Below, piece by piece: positions 1 through 11,473 of a stretch of 64,000 nucleotides of DNA. Each line of letters opens with the position of its first letter. Within the stretch, counting starts at the first letter, position 1. The notes beneath the pieces were generated by a model. It was not told where the DNA came from, did not search any database, and saw nothing but the letters and a program-made list of their open reading frames with translations. The DNA is from Chelonoidis abingdonii (Eukaryota; Chordata; Testudines; Testudinidae). The stretch spans positions 56,244,115 to 56,308,114 of the forward strand of contig NC_133771.1 of the NCBI RefSeq assembly GCF_003597395.2, given 5' to 3'. The position numbers were made by a program, and so were the translations under genes.

Positions 1-860
1 AGGAATGATAGCACTGATTTCTCAGCGTTTGCGAGCAGGAATCTTCCCAGTACAGCCACACGATCATTACTAGTGATCTTACACGTAGTAGCACATGCGG
101 TGGGAGGAGGGTAAAGAGGGTTTGGGGTTTGCTGGTTCCTCTTAACAGGAAAGGCATCAATAGCTACTGTAGTCTATGAAGCTGAAGAAGTCAAACAGAA
201 AGCCTTACCATGGCGCATGGAAGCTTGATTGGATGCCTGGACCTGCGTCTGTGAGATCTGCAACACCAGAGCACCAGGCATCAATTTAAACGATGCAAAA
301 TGCGACTTGTAGTGAAATCACATGTGCTATGTAAGGTGGATAGTGTTATTCACTGTGAAAGAGTACAACAGCATTGTTCTGTAAAATGTATCTTTTTACA
401 TACTTTCTCCTCTTTTTCTCCCCATGCAGCTGCACGTTGTCCGGTTCCTTCGCCATCCGAAGGCTAGCTCAGATAAGGCGGAGGAGGAAAGGAACAACGA
501 GATGAAATGTTTCAGAAATATAGGAGTTAACACGCAATGACAGAGCTCATAGAATGAGTGGAACGAGGATGTGCTAGCAAAAGTACAGAAAGATGCCAGT
601 GAAGCGGGAGCGATAGGAGGAATGCTCGAGATTGAGAGGTGTAGGCAGGGAAGATCATGGTGGCGGATGCTACGCTGCAGCTGCTGCCGTGCTCAAACTG
701 ATATCCTCCAACAATGGTGATCTTCAGGAAGAGCAGGGCTTACAGAATGCCGCTGCCAGCCCATGTTCAACACCCTCAAACTCCCACGTTCCATATCTCC
801 CTCACCCAGACGTGTAAGAATGCCTGGGGAAGCTTTCTGCACCCCACTCCACACCCCTGG
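1..860 (+). pseudogene. Harbinger Myb/SANT-like DNA-binding protein, decayed, with intron
   Basis: In PIF/Harbinger elements this second protein binds the transposon ends and helps bring the transposase to the nucleus. What I see is a short conserved basic stretch on +, RLAQIRRRRK, encoded at 461-490. It lies just after a likely 3' splice site (pyrimidine-rich tract ending ccccatgcag at 429). A possible 5' splice site gtgaga sits at 251-256, so 251-429 looks like an intron. The part after 490, through the CAA/GCTG-rich stretch to about 860, resembles the glutamine- and proline-rich C-terminal half of this family but is frameshifted. The N-terminal trihelix/Myb domain would lie left of the window. 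The intron is inferred, not proven. No intact reading frame remains. Confidence 0.6.
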
Positions 861-959
861 AAGGTCCAAGCAAAGGCCGTCATTACATTGAAATGAGCTT
901 AATGGCCTTTTCCTTCCTCCTATCCCTCTCCCAAAGCACAGCAGGCAGGATACCTTGAT

Positions 960-1190
960 AATTCTCTGCCTCTTTTTATAATACTTTTAATAAAGAATAC
1001 ATCCAAAGGGGGAGGTGGGTGCTTACAGGAATGACTTTTAAAGAAGAATACATGATTTTTAAACAATACTGATGACTTTTAAATAAAGAATACATGATTT
1101 TTAAACGATACTGACTTTTTTCTTCAGCAAGCTGTAAGTAAGGGAAGGTGGTTGCTTACAGGGAATGAGTCAATCAAGGGGGAGGTTCAT
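960..1190. repeat. Internal direct repeats in the Harbinger spacer
   Basis: The intergenic part of the Harbinger element carries 'aataaagaatacat' twice (about 988-1001 and 1082-1095) and the related 'gaagaatacatgattttta' in between. The phrase 'gtgcttacagg' near 1019 recurs as 'ttgcttacaggga' near 1153. This spacer lies between the convergent genes and may supply their polyadenylation signals (AATAAA at 989 and 1083), but that is inference. Confidence 0.5.
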
Positions 1191-1369
1191 CAAGGAAACA
1201 AACACAGCGGTCACACCGTCCCTGGCCTGTGCTCAAACTCGTTTTCAAGCTTCTCTGATGTGCACGCCTCCTGGTGTGCTCTTCTAATCGCCCTGGTCTC
1301 TGCTGTCGTACTCAGCGGCCAGTGATTTGCCCTCAGCCATCCCACCCCGCCATAAATGTCTCCCCCTTA

Positions 1370-2420
1370 CTCTCACAGAAGATTGTGGAGCACACAGCAG
1401 CAGCAATAACAAACGGGACATGGTTTGGCTGAGGTCTGACGAGTAAGTAATGTTCGCCAGCGCCATTTTAAATGGCCAATGCACTCTACTACATCCTGCA
1501 CTTGCTCAGCCTGTAGTTGAACAGCTCCTGACCACTGTCCAGCGTGCTGTGGTATGGCTTCATGAGCCATGGCATCAAGGATAGGCTGGTCACCCAGGAT
1601 AGACGCATTTCAAAACATCCCAATGGTTATTTTCTGGTCTGGGAAGTAATTCCCGTTGCTGCAGCCATATTAAACAGAGTATGCTTCTGAAGACGCGAGC
1701 GTCATGACCCTCTTGGTCATCCCATGTGGATGTTGGTGAAACGTCCCTTGTGATCACAGTGCTTGCAGCACCATTGAAAAGACCCCTTGCAAGTTTACGT
1801 ACTGGGTGCCCTGGCGCTCTGGGGCCAAGATAGATATGGTTCCAATCTATGGCCCCACGTTAGGGAATCCATGGCAGCAACGCATTCACTATACTGCAGT
1901 TTCCAGAGTCACAACCTTCGTAGCAGCAGCCTTAAAGATGCTTTGGTACTGCATCACAGCACCCCACATAGTTTGCCCACTTCCAAATGATTCCGACCTG
2001 ACCAGTAGTTTGTCTGGCGTTGCACAGCTTCTAGACTATTGCCATCAGTTCTCCCTGCAGGCTGCTCTCATCTTAGATCTTATGGCGTTTCAGGCAGGGG
2101 AAAGCATGTCACAAAGTCAAACGAAAGTGCTAGCATGCGAAGTTTGCAGCATGGAATGCTCCCACACCTGCAAACTATGCGGTCCACAGTCTACTTGTTC
2201 CCACGCCAAAATCGGCTTTCAATGGTAGAACCTGCCCCATTACCAGCAGTAGCTCAAAATGCAGGGGCCCGCAGTTAGGGAGAATTCAGTGTCCATGTCC
2301 TATCGCTCTTGTCGCTGATGCTGCCATAGCTGCCATCTCCTCTCCTCCTGCCTTTGCAGTTATTGTTCAGGCATAGACAACGAGAGTGCGCAGTAGTGTA
2401 AAACGTTCACGATAGCGTAC
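1370..2420 (-). pseudogene. Harbinger DDE transposase (HARBI1-like), decayed
   Basis: Read on the minus strand this stretch shows pieces of a DDE_4-type (PIF/Harbinger) transposase, the nuclease that cuts and rejoins the element. The clearest piece is GAIDWNHI at about 1834-1857, corresponding to the family's GAIDGTHI block that carries the first catalytic aspartate (codon near 1846). Further along the minus strand, at about 1750-1800, is a QYVNLQGVFSMVLQAL-like block, which follows the first aspartate in this family. These pieces lie in different frames with stops between them, so the gene is dead. It is convergent with the Myb-like remnant to its left, the arrangement usual in this superfamily. 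Assignment is by motif recognition; a translated search would confirm it. Confidence 0.72.
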
Positions 2421-2809
2421 TGATCTTCACAGGGTCATGCTTGGGGCTTTTGTATGGCGGTTTGCTCCAGGTTCTTCCACCCAGGGAAAAAAGCGCGAAA
2501 ATGGTTTAGTCTGCTGCTGTTCCAAAGGGAGGGTGAGGCCCCGAGCAATGATTTCTGCCCATCAGGCACTGGGCTCTCAATCAGAATTCAAGGGGTGGGG
2601 GGAGACTGAGGGAACTATGGGATAGCTATGGAATGGTTACCCACAGTGCACCGCTCCAGAAATCGACGCTAGCCTTGGACCATGGACGCACACCATTGAA
2701 TTAACGTGCCTAGTGCGGACGCGCACACTCGACTTTATAATATCAGTTTTAAGAAACCGATTTTAGCTAATTCGATATTATCATGTAGTGTAGACGTGGC
2801 CTGAGAATC

Positions 2810-3130
2810 CCTCCACTCAGGATCAGTCAGGCACCTAAGGCCCAGATCGATGGAAGTTTTGGTGCTTACTTACCGTTATGGATCTGGCCCTCCTTCTTCT
2901 GCATTGCACTCCTGGCTAGGTGAAGTGGCGGCTCCTTGGTCAGCATGCTGGATTTTGAGAATCCTTTTCCTTGGTGCCTAATGGTCCCCTTGCATTGTAT
3001 GAGGATGGCTAACTTGAGGCTGTGGATTCCACTGGATGGCAGGGCACCTAGAATTAGGCATTGCGACATCGAGCACTTCAACGCCTATGTGCCTAAACCA
3101 CTTTTAATAATAGGACTTAGGCTTTTAAGT
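2810..3130. repeat. Interspersed repeat of the 'aggcacctaa' type
   Basis: The segment is built from 'tcaggcacctaaggcccagatc', 'ttggtgcctaatgg', 'agggcacctagaattaggca' and 'gtgcctaaacc'. Similar words make up blocks near 10944-11065, 41667-42135, 44690-45027, 49300-49392 and 61170-61850. I take it as a decayed copy of a medium-copy non-coding element. Its class is not certain; the terminal repeats seen in other copies suggest a non-autonomous DNA element. Confidence 0.4.
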
Positions 3131-4201
3131 TAGTTAGTTGTTTTTGAAAAGTAAATTCCTTTTGACTAAATTTCAGTAAGTATTCTCCAAGAGCAGGAGT
3201 GTGCCACACAGAGAGAAATGAGGGAGGGAGATCAATGTGTGTCTCCTGCAGATGGCCAGCATACTGTTCTCACCAAAAAATAGCACCGTATAAAGGATAC
3301 TCCTTTTCTTATTGATGATGGAAAGGTACAAATAGGCAAAATGAGGAAGAAAGAGGGTAGGTTGGATACTTTATGCTTGCATAGATATGTAATAAGTTGG
3401 GTTGACATTAAAAATCTAGGTAATGATTGTCCAAAAATGCCTCTTTATTATTGTTTTCCATTTCCCCTGCCATGCCCAACCACCTTTTCACAATAAACTG
3501 GTGATAATCTAAGGAGCTAGCTGCTAATTTACATCAAAACAAGAGTTAAAACTCCTTTTTGATAGCTGTTTCCTGTACTGAGGCTTCTGCCTGCTCCCAT
3601 GTTACATCTAGCAGTGCCTAATGTACGTGCCGCAACTACTCAGCTCACATTCTATTAATAGATATGCCTGTGACCCCAGCTTTATATCTCATTCTTAGCA
3701 AATGCAATCAGTGCTGCCACATAGGTATCACAGTACCTACATGGGATAAGCACCTGGATGAAACAGCTGAAACTCAGCCAGGAAAGACAAAAGTGATGCT
3801 TCTAGTAAGAAGATAACACTTCAGGGAGCATTCTAAGAGCCTGGGAGTGCCCTCCACAGAATACATGACTGCATTCCTCCTCCATTCTAACCCCCACCAC
3901 TAGCACCTGTGTTATGAAGGCCGAGAAAGTAGGAAGCCCACTATTGACACCTGACAGTGAAATGGGAAAGAGCATCCCAGAGCTGCTTGAGAACTCCTGA
4001 AGGACAGAGACTGAACTGGGAAGGGAGCTTTCTATAAGCACCAACTGGAGAGCAAAGAGAATGGACTGAATGGGCCAGGTCTCATTTGCACCTCAATATG
4101 TGACAGTTTGGGTCATTTTGGTTAAATTTTTGAGTTTGGGGGCCATAAATTGCCATTGACTCTATTGGGAAATGAAAGAACAATAGACCCCTACCCATAG
4201 A
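3131..4201. other. No recognisable feature
   Basis: Non-coding DNA without a motif or repeat I recognise. The longest open frame (minus strand, about 80 codons near 3802-4044) has no family signature. Confidence 0.5.
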
Positions 4202-4380
4202 GGGAGGGATAGCTCAGTGGTTTAAGCAGTGGCCTGTTAAACCCAGGGTTGGGAGTTTAATCCTTAAGGGGGCCATTTAGGAATATGGGGCAAAAATCTA
4301 TTGAATGATTTAATTGGGGATTGGTCCTGCTTTGAGCAGGGGGCTGGACTAGATGAGGTCCTTTTCAATCCTAATATTCC
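4202..4380 (+). mobile_element. tRNA-derived SINE, tortoise Cry type
   Basis: The head has the RNA polymerase III promoter layout of a tRNA: a box-A-like tagctcagtgg at 4210-4220 and a box-B-like ggagtttaatcc at 4252-4263. The tail, 'ggtcctgctttgagcagggggctggactagatga', is the same type of 3' end as the CR1 LINE finishing at 16790 ('gaggtcccttccagtcct'). Cry-family turtle SINEs are known to share their 3' end with a CR1 LINE, whose reverse transcriptase copies them. Box B has diverged, so this copy is old. Confidence 0.8.
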
Positions 4381-4668
4381 AAAAAAATCCTCTGGTCGCC
4401 CTGACTGAGACTGCAGTCAGGCACAGTGGAGTAAGGGAGCCTGGGTAAGGCTAACAAGAGAGAAAGAAGGGAAGGAAGCTTCTGCTGAGAGTATCTCTCT
4501 AGTGGTAAGGACTCTGTTAAGGGTCTTAGATACTACTGATCACTCTCTAAAAAGCTGAGCTGGCAAAACAGCTACAGAACAGTAGATGGCACAGAGCTGA
4601 GGTAGCTTTGAGGCAGTGGACAGTACAGATGACAACTTGGGCAAAAGCCCCAGAAAGAGCAATAGTCT
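4381..4668. other. No recognisable feature
   Basis: Non-coding spacer between the SINE and the hAT MITE. Confidence 0.4.
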
Positions 4669-4676
4669 ATCTATGG

Positions 4677-4988
4677 CAGTGTTTCCCAAACTAGGGTCTG
4701 TGGACCTCTGTGGGTCTGTAAGGATACTCCAGGGGATCCACGGTCCCTGCTGATCAACTCCTTCCCAGCGCTGCCTGCATGCCGTGGAACAGCTGTTCAG
4801 CAACATGAAGGGGTCTCGGGGAGGGAGCAGGGGAGGAGGCAGAAAGAGGCAGGGAAGAGGTGGGGTGGGGCCATGGGGGATAGGGTGGAGTCTGGGTAGG
4901 GCCTGGGGCTGAGTGAGGGACTTGGGCGTTGGTGAAAATTTTTAATCAAAATGGGGTTCCTCGGGTTGCGAAAGTTTGAAAACCACTG
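4677..4988. mobile_element. hAT-type MITE with 8-bp target-site duplication
   Basis: Starts cagtgtttcccaaact and ends agtttgaaaaccactg in inverted orientation, the CAGNG..CNCTG terminal form of hAT elements. It is flanked by atctatgg (4669-4676) and atctaagg (4989-4996), an 8-bp duplication with one mismatch. The 312-bp interior is purine-rich and non-coding, so it must have been moved by a transposase supplied elsewhere. Confidence 0.85.
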
Positions 4989-4996
4989 ATCTAAGG

Positions 4997-5547
4997 TACT
5001 CTGGTGCAGGTTTCCCTATCTAGCAATCAAAGTTTAAATCTCTTCAGGTGGGCCATGTGGTAAAGCCCTCAGAGCAGCCTTAGCAGCACTGACCTGCTAG
5101 AATTCTTAGACTCCACCAATCCAGGACAGCTAAGTGGAAGGGAAGAGCTGGAGAGGAGCAAAGTGTCAATAATGTGTTAGCCACTCACAATTGCCAGAAG
5201 TTGGGACTATTGTTTAGACACCATGGTGGAGGAAGTCTAACCTAATAGATATTGTTAATGTATTAATTGCTATTGTTTAAGATTTCAGGAGGAACTTCTT
5301 GAGGAGTGAACCCAGCCTTTTTTGCTGCTGACAACACTTTGCAGAAAGGTAAAAACAATACTGGTTGTGGGTAATAGTACCAGGTCAAAATGTGCTGGCG
5401 GAGTGAAGAAAAGCAGCACTTGCAAAGAAGATAGTGGATCTGGGACCTTGGAGACACAGGCTGGGGCTTGCCTCCTTAAAGGATTAAAGAAATTAGAAAG
5501 GATGAATTAACAGAAAAATAAAACATTTTGTAATAGTGTCAGCTCTG
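4997..5547. other. No recognisable feature
   Basis: Non-coding. Short open frames at 5263-5510 on both strands have no recognised signature. Confidence 0.4.
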
Positions 5548-6352
5548 GGGTTGCCAGGCATCTGGTTTATGACCAGAACGCCTGGTTGAAAGGGGACCCT
5601 GTCAGCTCCCGGTCAGCAGTGCTGACTGGGCTGCTAAAAGTCCAGTCGGCGGCGCAGCAGGGCTAAGCTCTGCATGGCCCCTGGAAGTGGTTGGCATTTC
5701 CGGCTCCTTGACGCAGGGACAGCCATTTGCTGCCCCCATTCTGAGCTGCAGGGGCGGTGCCTGTGGGTGTGCGCAGCGTCCCCTGGTCCCTCCACCTAGG
5801 AGTCAGATATGCCGGCCACTTCTGAGAGCCACCTGAGGTAAGCACTGCCCAGCCAGAGCCTGCAACCTGAGCCCCCCTCCTCCACCCCAACCCCTCACTC
5901 CCCACCCTCACCCCAAAGCCAAGACCCCCCACACACCCTAACCCCCTGCCGCAGCCTGAACCCCCCCCACACTCCAAAACCCCTCATCCCCAGCCCAGAT
6001 CCACCTCCCATACCCCAACCCCTGATCCCCATCCCCAACCAGAGCCCTCACCCCCTCCCACACCCCAACTCTCTGCCCCATCCTGGAGCCCCCTGCTGCA
6101 CCCTGAACTCCTCATTTATGGCCTCAACCTGGAGCCAGCACTCCCAGCTGGACCCTCACTCCCTCCTGCACCCCAACCCTCTGCCCCAGACCAGTGAAAG
6201 TGCGTGATGGTGGGGAAGAGTGAGCAATGGAGGGAAGAGGGATGGAGTGAGTAGGGGAGGGGGCCTTGGAGAAGGGGCAGGCAGGGGTGGGGCCTCGGTC
6301 AAGAGGCAGAGCATGAGTGTTCAATTTTGTGCAATTAGAAATTTGGCAACCC
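5548..6352. mobile_element. GC-rich non-autonomous DNA element with gggttgcca ends
   Basis: The ends are inverted: gggttgccaggcatctgg on the left and aatttggcaaccc on the right. The same ends bound the 109-bp MITE at 55973-56081, which sits in TA, so this is probably a Tc1/mariner-type (TA target) non-autonomous element. Here only the right side keeps TA. About 5866-6190 is a degenerate C-rich minisatellite (phrases like ccccaacccctcac and ccctcactccctcctgcacc). The frames of 60-104 codons inside are composition artefacts. Confidence 0.6.
5866..6190. repeat. C-rich degenerate minisatellite
   Basis: Loosely periodic runs of CCCC separated by 2-6 bases with strong strand asymmetry: C-rich on +, G-rich on -. 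It lies inside the GC-rich mobile element at 5548-6352. Confidence 0.6.
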
Positions 6353-8280
6353 TACTCAACACCCCACCAGCTAATTTTTCATTAGAGCTGCATGACAGCC
6401 CTTTGTAGCTTAGGTCCTCTGTATCTTACAGGATGTGGATAGGCTCTTCAAAAGTGCTTAAATTACTTCAGAGTACAGGTCTCATTGACAGTCTCTGGAA
6501 CTTGTGCTTCTAAACCTCTCAGGCACTTTTGAAGCCCCCCCCCCAACACACACACTCTTGATTTCTGTTTTACCTCAGTTTCTAGACATATTACTCTGGG
6601 ACATGGCAGGAACAGGACATTCTCCTTGATAAGCCCTTGAGTCTGAAGCTTAGTCTGATAGATGCATTCAAAACCTATTCCTCCAGGCCTTTATTGAATA
6701 GGTGTGTTGAGAAGAATGTGATTTTTTTTTTATGTTAGGGTGTATTTATATTACTGTTGGATCAACCTGGTATTTTTAGCATGTGTTTTTGAAAGCTCAA
6801 ACTGTATATATGCCTAGAGCTTTTGGAAAGGCATTTTTTTCTTACAAATATTAATAAATACATGTTTTGTTCACCCAGTACTATAGTTTTGAGTACTATA
6901 ATAAAGCTGCAGGCATTACCCTTAAAAAAATTGACCGTCCTTCAATGCATGTGCCACATGGCAAGGAAAAAATCATTTTATGGAATTTTATGAATAGTCA
7001 TAAACAAAATACAGTAACTTTTGAACTCTGTTTCCAGGTATGGAACGTCTTTTTATATAAAACAGCAATACCTTTTAACATTTGACTTTTTTTTTCTTTT
7101 AAGAGTCTTTCTGAAATGCATATCCTGTGCTTTATATAATAGTGTACAAAAGCAATTCACTTCACAGTTTAACATTCTAAGTGAAACAATCAATTTGAAT
7201 GACAATCTGTTATTCATCCATAAAATATATTAACTAATGAAAAATAGACATTTCTCTACAATATTACAGTCACACTTCAGTGAGAGGTTTAAAACAACTG
7301 GGACCTCACAACCTTTAGATACAATTAAATATATGTATGACTAAATCAGCAGTAAGTGAAGAATCTGAAATCTATCCAGGTTCAGTGAAATAACTACATT
7401 ACTAGAAGCAGGGATTTGATATTAAAGTAGACAAAACCATGAAGATTTAAGTTAATTCTTAAGGTGTAGGGAGAATAGAATCCAGACACTTAATTGTTTT
7501 TATTTATCCAAAAACTAGACTTAGGAAATTTCTATTTGTTTAGAGTATGATCTCCATTAATCAAAGGAGCTATTCATTCAGATCCAAAGAGCAGTATTCA
7601 TAAAATGCAGCGTAGGCTGGTGACAACTGGAAATGGGTAAACAAATCTGTCATCTAAAGATACATTCAGAGTCAATTTACAGCTTTGGGAAATGATTGTA
7701 CTGTATTTGACTCAAAACTGGATAGACAATATCTACCCTGATTACACCAGGGAGCCTCTACTGGTAAATTGCAAATAACAAAATGCTTACACAAAGATGT
7801 TAAGAAAGCTACAGTATAAGAAATATCCAGAAATAATTTGTGTCATAAAATGCACTCAAGCTTCATGATTTTGTAAAGCCAAAAACACAATAGGCTCTAA
7901 TTAGCAGCTTCATTGGCAGTCTCAGTAGACAAGACAAAAATAGAAGAAACATGGAGAAGGTACTACTCTTTCACCTCTAAGGTAAGCTAAGATGCATTGG
8001 CAGGGAAGCATGGAAAAGGCAGTCCATGCTATCTCTCTTTTGTGAATAGAGAGAAAACAAATAAAAAACAAATAAAAGTTCTCCTAAGTGCGCTCACTCT
8101 CTGTGATTCTTTTGTGGATAGAAAGAGACAGCATACGAGAAGTCTTATTTCATGAATGTGAATTAATCCTCATAATGAGGCCGCAGTTAAACTCCCATTG
8201 AAATCAAATAGAATTTGGATAAGCTCTAGAATCAGTTGTGTGTCTTCCAAATAGCAGCATAGTGTCAGCATAGTGTCACT
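6353..8280. other. No recognisable feature, AT-rich
   Basis: About 1.9 kb of AT-rich DNA with a short C/CA run at 6537-6555. The frames at 6867-7233 (70-72 codons) lack any known signature and have simple AT-rich composition. Confidence 0.5.
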
Positions 8281-8284
8281 AGAA

Positions 8285-9720
8285 GAGGTTTTGGAATTAA
8301 TTGATAAACTTAACATTAACAAGTTATCAGGACCAGATGGCATTCACACAGATTTCTAAAAGAACTCAAATGTGAAGTTGCGGAACTATTAAGTAAGGTT
8401 TGTAACCTGTCCTTTAAATCAGCTTCTGTATACAATGAATGGAAGTTAGTTAATGTAACACCAATATTTAAAAAGGGCTCTAGAGGTGATCCTGGCAATT
8501 ACAGACCAGTAAGTCTAACATCGGTACTGGCAAATTAGTCGAAACAATAGTTAAGAATAAAATTGTCAGACACATAGAAAAACATAAACTGTTGAGCAAT
8601 AGTCAACATGGTTCATGTAAAGAAATTGTGTCTTTACTATCTATAGATCTTGAAGGGATAACAAACATGTGACAAGGGATCCAGTGACATAGTATACTGA
8701 GATTTCCAGAAAGCCTTTTGACAAGTTCCCTCACCAAAGGCCCTTACGTAAAATTAAGCGTATCATGGATAAAAGGGAAAGTCCTTGCATGGATTAGAAC
8801 TGTTAAAAGACAGGGAACAAAGGGCTAGGAATAGAATTAAATTTCTTCAGAATGGATGTGAAAACTAGTGGTTCCCCAAGGGTCAGTCCCGACAATCCAA
8901 TTCAACTAGTTCATAAATATCTGAGAAAGGTGTAAACATGAGTGGCCAAAGTTTGCAGATACTAAACTATCCAAGATAGTTTCAAAACAAGAACAGTGTG
9001 AAGAACTCAAAATTCTACACCAAAACTAAGTATTGGCACAAATGGTAAAATGAAATTTAGTGTGGTTACAATGTAAAGTAATGCACATTATGAACAAATA
9101 ACCCCAACATAGAATACAATATATGATGGGGCTAATTTTAGCTACAAGCAGTAAGGAAAATGATCTTGCGTCACTCAGCAATGGACAGTTCCTCTGAAGA
9201 TGTCCATGCAGTGTGCAGAGGGATCAAAAAGTAAAAGAATTTAAATCATTAAAAAAAGGGATAGAGAATAAGACTGAAATATATTATTGCCCTAGATAAA
9301 ATGATGGTACACCAACACTCGAATACGCCATACAGGTGTGGTCTCCAACTCAAAAAAGATATTTCTGGCACTTAACAAAGGTTCAGATAAAAGGCAACTA
9401 AAAATATTAGGGGTTTGGAAGGTCCCATCATGAAAGAGATAAAGGCTAGGGAGTTTCAGCTTGGGAAAAGAGCTAAGGGGATTACATATGGAATTTATAT
9501 AAATCATGATGATGTTGGAGAAGTGGTAAGGAAAGTTATTTACTTACCCTAATAAAAATGGGTTCACCAAATGAAATTAATTAGCAGCAGGTTTAAATAG
9601 AAGGAAGTTCTTCTTCACGCAGTGCACATCAAATTGTGAACTCCTTACCTAGGAGTTGTAAGCAGACTACACAGCGTTTAAAAGAGAAACTGGATAAATT
9701 CATGGTGGTGAAGTCCATAA
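8285..9720 (+). pseudogene. CR1 ORF2 reverse transcriptase remnant
   Basis: ORF2 of CR1 encodes an endonuclease plus reverse transcriptase that copies the LINE RNA at a nicked target. Here only the reverse transcriptase and C-terminal part remain. Around 8460-8520 the + strand reads approximately FKKGSRGDPGNYRPVSLT, the standard LINE 'KKG...NYRPISL' block. Later pieces resemble the 'QKAFDKVPH' block (about 8700-8735) and the C-terminal 'RFLLHAVHIKLWNSLP'-like end (about 9600-9660). Multiple stops and indels break every frame. Confidence 0.8.
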
Positions 9721-9927
9721 ATGGCTATTAGCAGATGGCTATGAATGGTGTCCCTGCTTCGTTTGTTAGAGGATGAATGGATCGCAGAGAGAAATCACTT
9801 GATCATTAAACTGTTAGGTTCACTCCCTCTGGGGCACCTGGCATTGGCCACTGTCGGTAGACAGGATACTGGGCTAGATGGACCTTTGGTCTGACCCAAT
9901 ATGGCCGTTCTTATGTTCTTATGTCCT
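8285..9927 (+). mobile_element. CR1 LINE, 5'-truncated and heavily decayed
   Basis: A CR1 non-LTR retrotransposon on +. The interior matches ORF2 reverse transcriptase in broken frames; the 3' UTR is 'gttcactccctctggggcac' followed by 'gatactgggctagatggacctttggtctgaccc'. The copy ends in the octamer-type tail ttcttatgttcttatg typical of CR1. The same tail occurs at 43633-43874 (+) and 49427-50082 (-). Confidence 0.9.
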
Positions 9928-10055
9928 TATAGTACATCTGCTGTAATTTTAAAAATACTTCTACCTGGATTTTCTTTGAGAAGCAAGAAGCTTGTTATTG
10001 TCATAATAGCGTTATCCATGTGAACTGTGTCCGTCATGAACAGAATCAGGATAAT
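9928..10055. other. Short spacer
   Basis: Nothing recognised. Confidence 0.4.
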
Positions 10056-10143
10056 GGGTCAGATCTTCAGATAGTGTAAATCAGTGTAGCTTTATTGACT
10101 TCAACAGAGCTATGCTGAGTTACACTGGCTGAGAATTTGACCC
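10056..10143. mobile_element. Foldback MITE with gggtcagat/atttgaccc ends
   Basis: The 88-bp unit is almost completely self-complementary. It begins gggtcagatcttcagatag and ends ctggctgagaatttgaccc, and the two halves pair through to a centre near 'tattgacttcaacag'. A perfect target duplication is not visible. Words of the same family occur near 21395-21470, 25470-25540 and 49305-49390. Confidence 0.65.
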
Positions 10144-10820
10144 AGTATTTTTAGGACTAAGCCCATATACAACTGCTATTTGACAAATTGACAAAAATGG
10201 ATACATATTTTGGCATCAATGTACTAATGATTTGACATAGTCAAGACTCACACTATTTGATTCCCACTTTCTAATACATGCTGTCTGAGATTCATAACAA
10301 CCCTAACATCATTAATTACCAGCCATCCAAAAAATTAATAAATAAAAAGTTGGTCTTGCAGCTGTGGCCTCCCTGAGCCCTAAGAGACTCTGGTAAGTTG
10401 CACAATTATTCTATGTCAATGTACTGAGCATGCACCTTACAGAGAAGCTCTTCAGATGACAGATCTTGCTATATTTATCAGTAAAGCACCCAGCACAATC
10501 TTATCACTACATCAATAATAAATAATCATAAAAAATCCATAAATAATCCATAGAAGAAGAATGTATGCCCTGCACTGTGATATTTGGGTGCCCTAAGAAC
10601 AGTGTATAAAATGCTAGATGGAGTTTGTTTACATTTTGAAAAAAATGATTCCGATCTCATTTATATCAGTTTTATTCAATGAAATTACTTCCTGTCTTCA
10701 CTGGTGCAAGTGAAATCAGAATCAGGCCCCTGGTCTTTATTTTTGAACTGTTACAAGAGTAATGAAATAATCTTATAAGTCTTCCCATACTTTTGAAATA
10801 CACATCATATATGCTTTAAC
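10144..10820. other. No recognisable feature, AT-rich
   Basis: Non-coding. A short 'ggcccctgg' word near 10725 may be a trace of the amniote 'gggcctgatcc' repeat. Confidence 0.4.
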
Positions 10821-10823
10821 AGT

Positions 10824-10854
10824 TCCAGACTAACACGGCTACCCCTCTGATACT
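10824..10854 (+). repeat. 31-bp fragment of a high-copy turtle retroelement 3' end
   Basis: Reads 'ttccagactaacacggctac' and continues 'ccctctgatact'. The same words are found reversed at 38283-38315 inside a longer copy. It is an isolated scrap with no visible terminal structure. Confidence 0.6.
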
Positions 10855-10943
10855 GGACATCATATATGAACACTTAGAGCTTGAGCCACACAGGGGACTT
10901 AAATATAGCTTTGAAATTCCTGATGTTAGCTGTCCTGCCACCT

Positions 10944-11065
10944 GTCAGAATGCACAGCCCTGAGTTAGGCGCCTAGATTCCCCATATAGGGTTGGGGAGA
11001 GATAGGTGCCTATGAATGGGATTCACAAAAGCCAGTACACTGAGCAGGGAGTTGCCTAAAATACT
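10944..11065. repeat. Interspersed repeat of the 'aggcgcctag' type
   Basis: Contains 'ttaggcgcctagattcccca', 'gataggtgcctatgaatggg' and 'gggattcacaaaagcc'. These words are shared with 44690-45027 and 61170-61250. It adjoins the gypsy remnant and may have replaced its 5' LTR. Confidence 0.5.
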
Positions 11066-11194
11066 GAGGAGAGGGGTATCTACCATGATTAATAATGTGT
11101 TTACTTTCAGTCTGCTCTTCAGTAAGAAAATACATGGTGCCAGAAGTGGAAGGCATGGCATGGTGGAAGACCCAGTGAGAAAGATAACATTGAA

Positions 11195-11473
11195 ATGGAG
11201 GCTATAGATGCTGTGCACCGGGCCCTGAGAATAAGGGAAAGTGCTGAATATTTCTGCAAGAGGCAATATGGAGTGTATATGAAAGCCGAGGCAGGGGTAA
11301 AAACACTGGAGGTTGAGCAAAAGATTTCTTTGCTCATATCAGTGACAGGCAGAGAAGCCCTAAACATGCACAATGCATTCCAAATAGATAGTTGTGGGAA
11401 CAGAGAGGAAAGCTTTGCAGAAATAATTAAAATGTTTGAGGATCTTTGTATTCCTAGAAAATATTATTTTTGA
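11195..11473 (+). pseudogene. Gypsy gag-like fragment (92 codons)
   Basis: Open frame of 92 codons whose middle (ISLLISVTGREALNMHNAF) and end (FAEIIKMFEDLCIPRK) match the capsid-like Retrotrans_gag pattern of Ty3/gypsy elements: a hydrophobic helix, 'G.eAl..yn.f', then 'kFeeyC.PrkN'. Gag forms the particle that packages the element's RNA. The frame stops after about 90 residues at a TGA and continues in other frames, so it is broken. It lies about 60 bases after a primer-binding-like site, the normal gag position. Confidence 0.65.

Larger units (their letters stand above)
1..2801. mobile_element. PIF/Harbinger-type DNA transposon, left end outside window
   Basis: The right end (about 2640-2801) matches the right end of the complete copy at 34632-36642: the same order of 'atcgacgctagcc', 'gaccatgga', 'cgcgcacactcgac' and a terminal 'gtgtagacgtggcc'. 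Upstream of it lie a degraded Myb/SANT-like gene on + and a degraded DDE transposase on -, the two convergent genes expected of an autonomous Harbinger. The left terminal repeat is not in the window. Many stops and small indels make it inactive. Confidence 0.8.

Noticed and set aside
4202..4275. A functional tRNA gene
   Set aside because: Box A and B are present but the arms do not fold as a tRNA and the unit continues into a LINE-like tail, so it is a SINE.
5663..6408. Frames of 62-104 codons in C-rich DNA
   Set aside because: Produced by the degenerate minisatellite inside a mobile element; no family signature.
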